Source of the DNA: Candidatus Latescibacterota bacterium
GTDB lineage: Bacteria > Latescibacterota > UBA2968 > UBA8231
NCBI GenBank assembly: GCA_022820485.1
Contig: JAJEFJ010000042.1
Coordinates: forward strand, 50,381-114,380
Length of the DNA: 64,000 nucleotides
Reading direction: 5' to 3'
The notes under the pieces: model-generated
Seen by the model: the letters and a program-made list of their open reading frames with translations, nothing else
Database searches by the model: none
Told to the model about the DNA's origin: nothing
Program-made: the position numbers and the translations under genes
Part shown: positions 16,319 through 23,980 of the stretch, one piece after another
Layout of the letters: each line of letters starts with the position of its first letter
Numbering within the stretch: the first letter of the stretch is position 1

Positions 16319-18597
16319 GAATTTCTCCGGTCGATGGCAATCAGCAGCGTTGGCAGGAGTAAAAAGTCGGCGACAAGCGCGAAGACAATCGTGATCGTGA
16401 CCAAAAGCCCGAGTGCCCAGCTCACCTCAAATCCCGATGTGGCGAATACCAGAAAGCCGGCCGACAAAACCGCGGTCGTCGTCCATAAAGCGTGCCCCAC
16501 CATGTGGAAGGCCGAGCGCACGGCCTCGGGTGCTGGCAGACCCTCCCGCCGCGCCTTTAGATACTTGCTCAAAAAATGAACCGTATCATCTACGACAATT
16601 CCAAATACAACGGCGATGACCACCGAGGAAGCAATGCCCACGTGGCCGACGAGATAGCCCCATAGGCCGAAGCTCATAATGGCGGGGATGAAATTGGGCA
16701 GCAGACTGAGAAGACCGACTCGAACGCTCTTGAAAATCCAAATCAGAATGAACGAAATGAGCACCATAGCCGTGATCGTACCGCGCAACATGCTGTTGAT
16801 GTTGCGCAGCGACAGATGGGCAAACACGACACTCAGGCCCGATGCTTCCTGGGCAAAAGCGGGGGCATTGGCGCGCAGCCAGACCTCGGCGCGTTTATCG
16901 AGTTCGCGTATATCGCGCGACCACGCATTTTTGGTTGTTACGACTAGGCGCGTAGCGGATTTGGCGACATCAATGCGGTCATTGAGGTCACTGCCAAACG
17001 GCAGCGAAAGCTCGTAGAGCAACAGGTACTGCGCCGCAAGGTCCGAGTCTTCGGGCAAGCGGTAAAAGGCAGGATCGTCGCCGTGCATGTTTTTGTTGAG
17101 ACGCTTCATAATGTCCGAAAACGCCTGGACATGAGTCACTTCAGGTTGCTGCCGGTACCATTCGGCGAACGCATCGACCTTGCGCAAATAGTCGGGATCA
17201 GTGATGCCGCCTTCGCGCCCGGAACTCAGCGAATATTCCAGCTTGTCTAACCCGGTCAGGTTATCAATGACATAATCCGTATCGCGCCGGAACTCGTAGC
17301 GATCATCAAAGTACTGCGCCATATTGTCGCTTAGCTCAATGCGGGGAATGCCGATTATCAGCACAACAATCACCAAGGACATGGCCACAAGCAGGAATGT
17401 ACTCCGAGCGATGACAAAGTCGGCGAAGCGGTCAAAGAAGGCCGTTCCCTCGGCTTGAACGCGACGCGCGCGCAACGGCAGAATCGACAGCAATGCCGGC
17501 AGCAGCGTCATGGTGTATATGAGAGCGCACAACACGCCAAACGCCACGTAATTGCCCAAGACGTGAAACGGCGGCGAATCCGAGGCATTTAGGCTGAGGA
17601 AACCAATTGCTGTGGTGACCGAGGTGATGAATACCGGATAGGCATTAATGCGAATTGATTCGACAATCGCCGCGTTTCTATCCAGACCACGCCGCATACC
17701 CAGTAAAACACTCGTGACAATGTGGATCGAATCCGCGATGGCTATGACCATGACGATGATCGGCACGCCGGCGTTGGTGGGACTGAACACCACGCCATTC
17801 CAGCCGGCGAATCCCAAGGTCGTATTGACGACAAACACCAGCACGGCGACAACGGCCAACGTGCTGAGAATCGAGCGCAAGAGAATAATGGTGGCACCTA
17901 CGATGATGACAAACACAATAGGTGTCAGGGTCTGCATGTCGTCCTGTGTAGCATCGGAGAACGCCCGGTGCATGACGACATCGCCGGTCATATAATAAGC
18001 GATATCCGGGTGACTCGTGCGGGCCTCGGCTAGAAGCGAATGGAGATAGTCGGTAATTTCGATCACGGCCTGATCTGGATTTTCAGGCAGGATAAAATTG
18101 ATAGCCACCCCGGCCGTGCGTCCGTCGTCAGCGACCAGCCGCCCGGCAATTTCAGCCGCGTCCAGCGCGATCTTTTCGATGCGCATCACGTCAGTATCGC
18201 TCAGTGCAGATGCGTCCTCAACGAGCGGCGCGACGACCAAATCGTCCTCAAAGGCTTCGCTGTGGGTATAGTTGGTAAGGGAATTGACGCGACTAGAATA
18301 CGGTGCGCGCCACGCTGCCGCGGTCAGTTCTTCAATCGCGCCGAGCGCCTCGCGGGTGAACACCGAGCCATCTCGGGGCGCAATGGCAATCAGCGCCGCA
18401 TTGGAGACGGAATACGTGTTTTCCAAGGCGTCGAACGCGGCGAGTTGTGGATTGTCTTCGCTGAACAGAACGCGATAATCATTGGTAACGGTGATGAAGC
18501 GAGCACCAGCCGTGATGGCGAGCATAATCAGCGTTGCGAGCGCAATGACCAGCCAGCGGCGGCGCAACACGGCGGCGATGTAGCGTTCCAATTGCAT
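16315..18597 (-). CDS. RND-superfamily (MMPL-type) transporter
   Basis: 760 residues. Two homologous halves, each with one N-terminal helix, a periplasmic loop of about 180-200 residues, then five helices: first half TM cluster around VFVIIVGATIILL and VMVIAIADSIHIV (the conserved GxxxD), second half MVLISFILIWIFKS and VVFGIVVDDTVHFLSKYL. This single-chain exporter type moves lipids or other hydrophobic molecules. It is first of the three coupled genes. ATG 18597 lies in a 53-bp gap after the MpaB gene; no strong ribosome-binding site is visible, and the upstream DNA is a degenerate copy of codons from this same gene. Confidence 0.92.
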   Translation of the reverse strand: MQLERYIAAVLRRRWLVIALATLIMLAITAGARFITVTNDYRVLFSEDNPQLAAFDALENTYSVSNAALIAIAPRDGSVFTREALGAIEELTAAAWRAPYSSRVNSLTNYTHSEAFEDDLVVAPLVEDASALSDTDVMRIEKIALDAAEIAGRLVADDGRTAGVAINFILPENPDQAVIEITDYLHSLLAEARTSHPDIAYYMTGDVVMHRAFSDATQDDMQTLTPIVFVIIVGATIILLRSILSTLAVVAVLVFVVNTTLGFAGWNGVVFSPTNAGVPIIVMVIAIADSIHIVTSVLLGMRRGLDRNAAIVESIRINAYPVFITSVTTAIGFLSLNASDSPPFHVLGNYVAFGVLCALIYTMTLLPALLSILPLRARRVQAEGTAFFDRFADFVIARSTFLLVAMSLVIVVLIIGIPRIELSDNMAQYFDDRYEFRRDTDYVIDNLTGLDKLEYSLSSGREGGITDPDYLRKVDAFAEWYRQQPEVTHVQAFSDIMKRLNKNMHGDDPAFYRLPEDSDLAAQYLLLYELSLPFGSDLNDRIDVAKSATRLVVTTKNAWSRDIRELDKRAEVWLRANAPAFAQEASGLSVVFAHLSLRNINSMLRGTITAMVLISFILIWIFKSVRVGLLSLLPNFIPAIMSFGLWGYLVGHVGIASSVVIAVVFGIVVDDTVHFLSKYLKARREGLPAPEAVRSAFHMVGHALWTTTAVLSAGFLVFATSGFEVSWALGLLVTITIVFALVADFLLLPTLLIAIDRRNS

Positions 18598-18647
18598 AGG
18601 TGTTTTCTAAAGCGGCAAACGCGACGAGTTGCGGATAACAGAACGCG
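18596..18647 (-). pseudogene. Degenerate RND-transporter N-terminal fragment at the RND start
   Basis: On the minus strand this stretch encodes PQLVAFAALENTY, against PQLAAFDALENTY inside the RND gene at 18412-18450. Over 39 aligned bases 32 match and most differences are at third codon positions. Upstream of it CGCGTTCTGTT is also shared (18464-18474 in the gene), with about 11 bases missing between. It is out of frame with the intact gene and its last TAT overlaps the ATG. It looks like the remnant of a diverged paralogue or old tandem copy. Confidence 0.65.
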
Positions 18648-18650
18648 GTC

Positions 18651-19826
18651 TCACCAACGCGATGGGTCTCCGTGTAGCTCGTCGGGCAATCGGTAACTGA
18701 TCCCCTCTTCATCGAGCACAGATATGTCGAGCATGGTCATAAAATTTTGCGTGCGCAGACCTTTGGCACGCTGCCTAGGTACCCTAAGGGCATCAATAAT
18801 CTCTTGGATTCTGCGCCGCAGCCGCAAATACACCAACGCCCCAGTCGTCCGACTTTTGGGGAACATGAGTTGGTCGGCGACTTCGTCTCCGAGCAAGGCA
18901 CGCGAAAGGCGGTATCCATAGCTAAGCAGAGCCTTGCGCTCGTCTCTATCTTCAATGCCAATCACTAAGGGGGCCGAGTTAATCACCGAGTTGGCCATGG
19001 CCACGGCTTCCACGCTGAAGAGCGGCTCGCACATATAGCCCACGCGGAATGTTTCGCAGGCCTCGGCCTCATTGTGGAACAACAGCGCGTCGGGCACCCC
19101 CATCAGCCAAGCGGCGTAGCGCCAGATTTGCATAAAACTGTCGCGCTCTTCGTCGTTCAGCCGCGCTCCAATCCTCCCGGCGGCCCACAGCATCATTCCA
19201 GAAAAGTTACAGGACGCGAGCGCGATGTGGGCAGCACTCAGCGGCATTCCGTGCGCTTCTTGGTCCCACTCTTCAGAAACGAGCAACTGTTGCCTGACCC
19301 GCGCGTGTACCAGCCGCAGGCGGACGGACAGTTTCCAGCCTTCGCCATGCCGCTCCAAGCCGCCTGGCAACATAATCTCCAAGAGGTGCCGGATATTCTG
19401 CCGCAGCCGCCGCACGCCCCGGTCGGTCAGCCTCCCGGTGGTGAAGAACGATTGGCTGATTAGGGTCGTGAAACCCCGGACGATGATATCCGTGACAAAC
19501 GCGGTGAGAAACAGGTCTGAGTAGGCGTGGAATTTGCGGCATCCAGCATACACTACCTGCGGATCAAACCACGCCGGCGGCGTCCCAACCCCAGCAAAGA
19601 ACTCCCTCACTTCCTGCGGTGCCGCGCGCAATGCCGCCTCATCCTCATCCATCCCAGCCCTGATGAACTCAGCCTGCTGCTCTTGGCCAGCGGCAGCTAT
19701 TGCATTGACCAAGGCATCGGCTGCGGGATCGCCGATGAGCGTGTGCTCAATGTACTTATCGGCAAGCTCGGGGTCGGATGTGCGGGCCTCTTCGTATCCG
19801 GGCTGATATGCGGTAGGTATTTGCAT
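18651..19826 (-). CDS. MpaB/Lcp-type oxygenase family protein (DUF2236-like)
   Basis: 391 residues. All-helical family that includes latex-clearing protein Lcp and fungal MpaB, which bind heme b. Visible hallmarks are the R-LVHARVRQQLL segment (VRLRLVHARVR), W-D-x-E-x-HGMPLSAAHIALA, then the central AAWLMGVPDALL. GFTTLISQSFFTTGRLTD matches the early L-x-x-T-GRx region. No signal peptide. It is upstream of the RND/LolA-like/porin genes with a 53-bp gap and behind a strong promoter, so it may oxidise the lipid-like cargo they export (inference). Confidence 0.8.
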   Translation of the reverse strand: MQIPTAYQPGYEEARTSDPELADKYIEHTLIGDPAADALVNAIAAAGQEQQAEFIRAGMDEDEAALRAAPQEVREFFAGVGTPPAWFDPQVVYAGCRKFHAYSDLFLTAFVTDIIVRGFTTLISQSFFTTGRLTDRGVRRLRQNIRHLLEIMLPGGLERHGEGWKLSVRLRLVHARVRQQLLVSEEWDQEAHGMPLSAAHIALASCNFSGMMLWAAGRIGARLNDEERDSFMQIWRYAAWLMGVPDALLFHNEAEACETFRVGYMCEPLFSVEAVAMANSVINSAPLVIGIEDRDERKALLSYGYRLSRALLGDEVADQLMFPKSRTTGALVYLRLRRRIQEIIDALRVPRQRAKGLRTQNFMTMLDISVLDEEGISYRLPDELHGDPSRW

Positions 19827-19864
19827 TAGGCGGGACCTATTGAACTCTGACGTCTCGTCGCATC

Positions 19865-19935
19865 TAGTCCAACGTGTTGAAAGAACCTTTTTGTTAGTCC
19901 AACCTATTATACTTACTCAACTTATGGATTGTCAA
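19865..19935 (-). promoter_or_regulatory. Near-consensus sigma70 promoter with two TAGTCCAAC direct repeats
   Basis: Read on the minus strand: TTGACA (19935-19930), an 18-bp spacer, TATAAT (19911-19906), both perfect consensus hexamers. Transcription would start near 19899, about 73 nt before the MpaB-type gene. The 9-mer TAGTCCAAC occurs at 19865-19873 and 19895-19903, 30 bp apart, the second touching the predicted start site, so it is a candidate operator. This is the strongest promoter I could find in the window. Confidence 0.7.
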
Positions 19936-19966
19936 TCACATAAAATCTCTATTGGATTCACCACTC

Positions 19967-21244
19967 CTACACAAACTTCGGCTCGCCGCTGCCGTCGTTG
20001 ACCACATGGCTGCGCACGGGAATCGCCGCTTGGTCGGGAATGACTAATTCGAGTGGCGAATCATTCTCAATGACCGTGCCAGCCCCCACGCGCACTCCGG
20101 CCCCCAATTTAATCGCGCCGGGCCGCCCAGCCCGCGCGATGATCGTGCCAATAGATACCGACACGCCGATCCGGCAATCCGCGCCAATCGCGACGATGCC
20201 GTTGATTTCAGTATTGGCTCCAATCGCCGTGCGGTCGCCCACCTGCACCGGGCCGAAAATCCCGGCATCCGTGCCAATGAACACGTAGTCGCCAATGATG
20301 GGATGGCGCTGCTGCACCTTGCCGCTAAGGCCGCCCAAAGTACACGGATAAATGTGGCAGCCGCTGCCGATGATACCCGTCTGTCCAGTGGTGATGCCGC
20401 GATGAGGGTGGTCGAGGAAGTTGGCATCGCCCATCTGCGTTTCGGGATGGATATCCGCTTGGTAATAGCGCCCCCCCAACTCGGAAATGGCCCGTGGCAG
20501 CAAGGGCACCGGCCGCCGCGTCAGCCCGGATTCGCCGGCCACCGATCCGGAGCGCGTTAGGGCGTGGGCAATGTCGTGGTAGAACAGCACCCGCCAGCCC
20601 GGATAGGTGCTCATCACGAGCTGCATCTGATAGTCGAAAATGGAGTCGCACTCCAGCTCGCTGAGGAAGCGACGATAGTGGTCGAAGTCGCGGCGGCGAA
20701 TAGTCTCTTCCAAGGCGGCCCGGAAGTCGATCCTGAGTAGCTGCTCCTGCGTCAACCCGCAGTTGTCGAGCAAATAGGCGTCCCAAACGGCCGGATCCCT
20801 AAGCGCGGCAAAGCGGTTCCAGTGAGCGCGCACCTTGTACTCGGGCAATTCCCACAGCAAGCAGATGGTGTTCATCAGCGCCTTCTCTTCAACGCCTTCG
20901 CTCTCGCCGGCCGCCAACAGCGACTGCGCGATCATCGCGTAGAGTTGGTCGGCAATCTCGCCGATGGCCTCGTCGAGCGACGGGTTTTGATGCCCCGGTC
21001 CTAGGGCATTGTGCGAACCCGGGGCGACGCATTCGAGTAAGTTGCCCAACACCGTTTCCAGCAGGTCGCGATTAACAAACCCGCGCCCAGAGCGCTGCGA
21101 GAGAATGTCCCGATCAACCGCGTCGATGCGCAGCGCGGCGACTTCCTCGGCGGTGTAGATTGGCACTAGCCGCTCCAGCAGCCGCTCTAGCAACGCCCAC
21201 TTGCGGCGTTGATACGAAGTGTCAAAAAGCGTGGAATTGTTCAT
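19967..21244 (-). CDS. Serine O-acetyltransferase-like protein (left-handed beta-helix)
   Basis: 425 residues from ATG 21244 (GGGGAGC upstream). The C-terminal part is a CysE-type hexapeptide-repeat enzyme: FYHDIAHALTRSG, ADIHPETQMGDANFLDHPH, TTGQTGIIGSGCHIYPCTLGG, RHPIIGDYVFIGTDAGIFG and VGDRTAIGANTEI, including the DH of the catalytic site. The N-terminal portion (about 200 residues) is longer than in ordinary CysE, so total length is well above the usual 180-300. It would acetylate serine for cysteine synthesis if specificity is conserved. Stands alone, no cysK nearby. Confidence 0.85.
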   Translation of the reverse strand: MNNSTLFDTSYQRRKWALLERLLERLVPIYTAEEVAALRIDAVDRDILSQRSGRGFVNRDLLETVLGNLLECVAPGSHNALGPGHQNPSLDEAIGEIADQLYAMIAQSLLAAGESEGVEEKALMNTICLLWELPEYKVRAHWNRFAALRDPAVWDAYLLDNCGLTQEQLLRIDFRAALEETIRRRDFDHYRRFLSELECDSIFDYQMQLVMSTYPGWRVLFYHDIAHALTRSGSVAGESGLTRRPVPLLPRAISELGGRYYQADIHPETQMGDANFLDHPHRGITTGQTGIIGSGCHIYPCTLGGLSGKVQQRHPIIGDYVFIGTDAGIFGPVQVGDRTAIGANTEINGIVAIGADCRIGVSVSIGTIIARAGRPGAIKLGAGVRVGAGTVIENDSPLELVIPDQAAIPVRSHVVNDGSGEPKFV

Positions 21245-21299
21245 CGTTTGCTCCCCATTCTGCCTCCGCATAACTTTTACCGAAACTTACAGAACGCAC

Positions 21300-21317
21300 G
21301 CCGGGTTGCAACCCGGC
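21300..21317. repeat. 18-bp perfect palindrome
   Basis: GCCGGGTT-GC-AACCCGGC, in the 95 bp between the divergent serine acetyltransferase-like and UlaG-like genes. It shares the central TTGCAA with the palindromes at 36300 and 44681 but lacks their GTAGGGG ends. Could form a cruciform/hairpin in either 5' leader. Confidence 0.6.
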
Positions 21318-21339
21318 TTCACGCTTACAGGGAGAAATC

Positions 21340-22125
21340 ATGCACCCATTTGAATCACTGGTAGTACGCGAAAGCGCAGTCGGCATCCACTGGTTTGGCC
21401 AGAGCACGTTTGGTCTCAAGGACGCGCCGGGAACCATCGTCCAAGTCGATCCCTACTACCCCCACGAGCGGCCAGCCGACCGCTTCATCCACGACCGCCC
21501 CCCACTCCACGAAGCGTCGCTGCACACGGATTTCGTACTCCTGACCCACGACCACGGCGACCACACCTGCACCGAGTCCATTGCGCGCATTGCCGCGGCC
21601 TATCCAGCCGTGCAAATCGTCGGCCCAGCCGAGAGCATCCAGCGCGTCCGCAACGCGGGCATTACGACCGTAGCAACGACAATCGCCGCTGGTGACGCAG
21701 CCAGCCTAGGCACCATGACGGCCCACGCGGTGTACGCCAAACCCCCAGAGGGCCTGCCCAGCGACGACATCGCCCCACCCGATGTGACCCACCTTGGCTA
21801 CGTGGTGGAAGCCAGTGGCGTGCGCGTGTACCTCTCCGGCGATCCGGTCAACACGTTTGCCGAGCACGAAGCCTTACTCGCGCCCATCCGCGGGCTCGCG
21901 CCCGACATCGGGCTGCTGACCAATCACCCCAGCGAAGGAGAATTCCCCTTCTTTGCCGGCTCGGCTAAAATGGCCTCGGCACTCGGCCTCAAGGCCGCGG
22001 TGCCGGCCCATTACGCCTGCTTTGTCAGCCGAAATTACGATCCCCAAGAATGGGCAGCCGCGCTCGATGGAGTCGAACCGATAATTATTCCGTACAATCA
22101 ATCCACAGTCTATTCGCCCCGCTAG
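21340..22125 (+). CDS. Metallo-beta-lactamase-fold hydrolase (UlaG/lactonase-like)
   Basis: 261 residues. WFGQSTFGL opening and LTHDHGDHTC (the H-x-H-x-D-H zinc motif, about residues 65-70) identify the fold; further ligands are in YLSGDPV (Asp) and VPAHYACF (His). The arrangement matches UlaG-type L-ascorbate-6-phosphate lactonases and related metal-dependent hydrolases. Cytoplasmic. GGGAGAAATC precedes the ATG. Specific substrate cannot be told. Confidence 0.88.
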   Translation: MHPFESLVVRESAVGIHWFGQSTFGLKDAPGTIVQVDPYYPHERPADRFIHDRPPLHEASLHTDFVLLTHDHGDHTCTESIARIAAAYPAVQIVGPAESIQRVRNAGITTVATTIAAGDAASLGTMTAHAVYAKPPEGLPSDDIAPPDVTHLGYVVEASGVRVYLSGDPVNTFAEHEALLAPIRGLAPDIGLLTNHPSEGEFPFFAGSAKMASALGLKAAVPAHYACFVSRNYDPQEWAAALDGVEPIIIPYNQSTVYSPR

Positions 22126-22143
22126 CGCTCTAAGACAGACGTG

Positions 22144-22172
22144 TTGATTTTATCAGCTTTGTTTGCTTTAAT
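22144..22172 (+). promoter_or_regulatory. Candidate sigma70 promoter of the surface-protein locus
   Basis: TTGATT, 17-bp spacer, TTTAAT, about 69 bp before the ATG at 22241. AT-rich intergenic region of 115 bp following the UlaG-like gene. Prediction only. Confidence 0.4.
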
Positions 22173-22240
22173 TATGAACATCGCCCAACGCGCCAAGGTT
22201 TTCCACCTAGGCGTTCACTTCAAACGCAAGGAGTTATATA

Positions 22241-23188
22241 ATGCGGCGATTTACAATCGCAAGCGTTCTCAGCCTCGCCCTCGTGGGTACGGCGAGTGCT
22301 CAGTTTTTCGATCCCCCCGCCCTAGCGGATCGCAACGGCAGTCAGGGGTTTTGGTTTTACATGCTCGAAGTTCCCGATCCCGGTGCTATCACCATCGACG
22401 CCCAAGGCGACGACTGGGGTTGGTTTGACCCGGAGTACACCCTGACCATGGACGAGTGGCGCGACGAAGGCGACCGCCCGGCTCCAGACCGCGACGACCT
22501 GTTCATCACCACCTTCATGGGTTGGAAGGGCGGCGACGACAACCGCTGGTACTGCTTCTTGGAAGCAGTTGACGACGTGCTGGCACACGCCGGCACGAAT
22601 GTCGCCCGCTGGGACGGAGACATGCTGCAAGTCGGCCTCGATCCGCAGGATCACGGACGCGAGCGCAGCCCGGCCTCCGGCTACACCATGGAGTGGCTGA
22701 TGGCACCGGGCGACCTCAGCCCGCCGACCAACGTCGCTTTCCGCTACACCGAGCAAGAAGCGTGGGCCGAGTACGGCGAATCGCCGTGGATCGAAATGGC
22801 CGTGCGCGTCGATCCACCCGAAGCCTGGGCCGCCGACCTGTGGGCCGAGGGCGGCACCACGTACTACGAGTGGAGCGTCAAGGTCCTCGCCTTCCAAGAG
22901 GACGCTGGTCCGTCGGCGAGCGAGGTGTGGCAGCTAGACGCCGTGGCCGGTGAAGACGGTTCGGGTCTGCCTTTCGCCATGTGGTACGAAGACGGCGAAG
23001 GCCCGGATTCGAGCTTCTCGCCCAATGAAGACGGCACCCCGGGCGGTCGCAACGACTGGACCACTCGCGGCCCCGAGGCCTCGTCGCGGCAGTACTACTC
23101 CATTGCCAAGCTGCTGCGCATTGGCGAGTACACGGCCGCCACGGCCGTCGAGTCATCGACTTGGGGCAAGATCAAGGACTCGTTCTAA
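22241..23188 (+). CDS. Secreted protein with a CBM9/DOMON-like domain
   Basis: 315 residues with a clear signal peptide (MRRFTIASVLSLALVGTASAQ, cleavage near residue 21). The mature domain resembles the sugar/heme-binding CBM9-like fold: DAQGDDWGWFDPEYTL, FITTFMGWKG, RWYCFLEAVDDV, then GDMLQVGLDPQDHG and YEWSVKVLAFQED. Such domains sit on secreted carbohydrate-binding proteins and cytochromes. AAGGAG lies ahead of the ATG. First gene of the secreted-protein cluster; followed by a palindrome that may terminate or attenuate transcription. Family assignment is by pattern. Confidence 0.65.
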   Translation: MRRFTIASVLSLALVGTASAQFFDPPALADRNGSQGFWFYMLEVPDPGAITIDAQGDDWGWFDPEYTLTMDEWRDEGDRPAPDRDDLFITTFMGWKGGDDNRWYCFLEAVDDVLAHAGTNVARWDGDMLQVGLDPQDHGRERSPASGYTMEWLMAPGDLSPPTNVAFRYTEQEAWAEYGESPWIEMAVRVDPPEAWAADLWAEGGTTYYEWSVKVLAFQEDAGPSASEVWQLDAVAGEDGSGLPFAMWYEDGEGPDSSFSPNEDGTPGGRNDWTTRGPEASSRQYYSIAKLLRIGEYTAATAVESSTWGKIKDSF

Positions 23189-23216
23189 ACGCAAGGCGAC
23201 CAACCGGTCGTTAATC

Positions 23217-23244
23217 GTAGGGGCGACCGATCGGTCGCCCCTAC
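23217..23244. repeat. GTAGGGG-type 28-bp perfect palindrome
   Basis: Arms GTAGGGGCGACCGA / TCGGTCGCCCCTAC with no loop, between the CBM9-like gene and the lipoprotein gene and followed by TTATTTTT, so it can also act as a rho-independent terminator. A near-identical copy lies at 30560-30587. A related smaller inverted repeat (GGCGACCAACCGGTCG) sits just upstream at 23195. Confidence 0.8.
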
Positions 23245-23266
23245 ATTATTTTTAGGGGATTGAACC

Positions 23267-23980
23267 GTGAACAAACGCCTATGGGCTTGGTCATTATTGT
23301 TGCCCCTGTTGGTGATGGCTTGCGGCCGCTACTTTCACACGCCGCTCCAGCCCGCCAACCGCCAAGCCGAGGGCATGACCGTCAACGACGACGGCTCCAT
23401 CACCTACGCCCTCGACCGCCTGTCGATTGAGCTCAAGCCCATGACGGACGCGGAATTAAACCGCCTCGCCCCCGGGCCAGACCTGTCCAACAATCCCTAT
23501 ACCTTTGGCGAGTGGACGGCCCCGGGCGACGAGTGGACACCGCCGCGTTTTACCGTCTTTCGGCTCAAGGTCAACAACTATCAATTTCCCAAGGTCAAAA
23601 TCGACCCGCTCAACGCGCATATTACCGCGGCCAACACCCGAGAGTACGCGGCGCTGAGCTACGCCGAATTATACCAGTATTTTCGCTCGTTTTGGCTGGG
23701 CCGCACCGGCCAAGGGCGCAAGACCTTTCAAGCCCGCACCGACGCGCTCAAGCGGACGCTGTACAGCGGAGCCCTAGTATTCAGCGGCAACGAAGAACAG
23801 GGGTTTTTGGTCTTTCCCGTCCTCGACGACGATGTCCGCGCGATCCAAGTACACATCGAGAACATCGTCTTGCGCTTCGACTATGCCGACGACCCCTTAG
23901 AGGCGATTGACCTGAGCTTCTCCTTCCAGCGCGACACTCTGCAAGGGTATGACCCCTCGGCCGCGGCGCGGATCAACTGA
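23267..23980 (+). CDS. Lipoprotein of unknown function
   Basis: 237 residues. Lipobox: MNKRLWAWSLLLPLLVMACG, with Cys at residue 19. The mature part is soluble, beta-rich and mostly charged (WTPPRFTVFRLKVNNYQFPKVKIDP, LVFPVLDDDVRAIQVHIENIVLRFDY). I do not recognise the family. Its stop overlaps the next start by one base (TGATG), so it is coupled with the first discoidin/FlgD paralogue and probably works with it at the outer membrane. Confidence 0.8.
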   Translation: MNKRLWAWSLLLPLLVMACGRYFHTPLQPANRQAEGMTVNDDGSITYALDRLSIELKPMTDAELNRLAPGPDLSNNPYTFGEWTAPGDEWTPPRFTVFRLKVNNYQFPKVKIDPLNAHITAANTREYAALSYAELYQYFRSFWLGRTGQGRKTFQARTDALKRTLYSGALVFSGNEEQGFLVFPVLDDDVRAIQVHIENIVLRFDYADDPLEAIDLSFSFQRDTLQGYDPSAAARIN

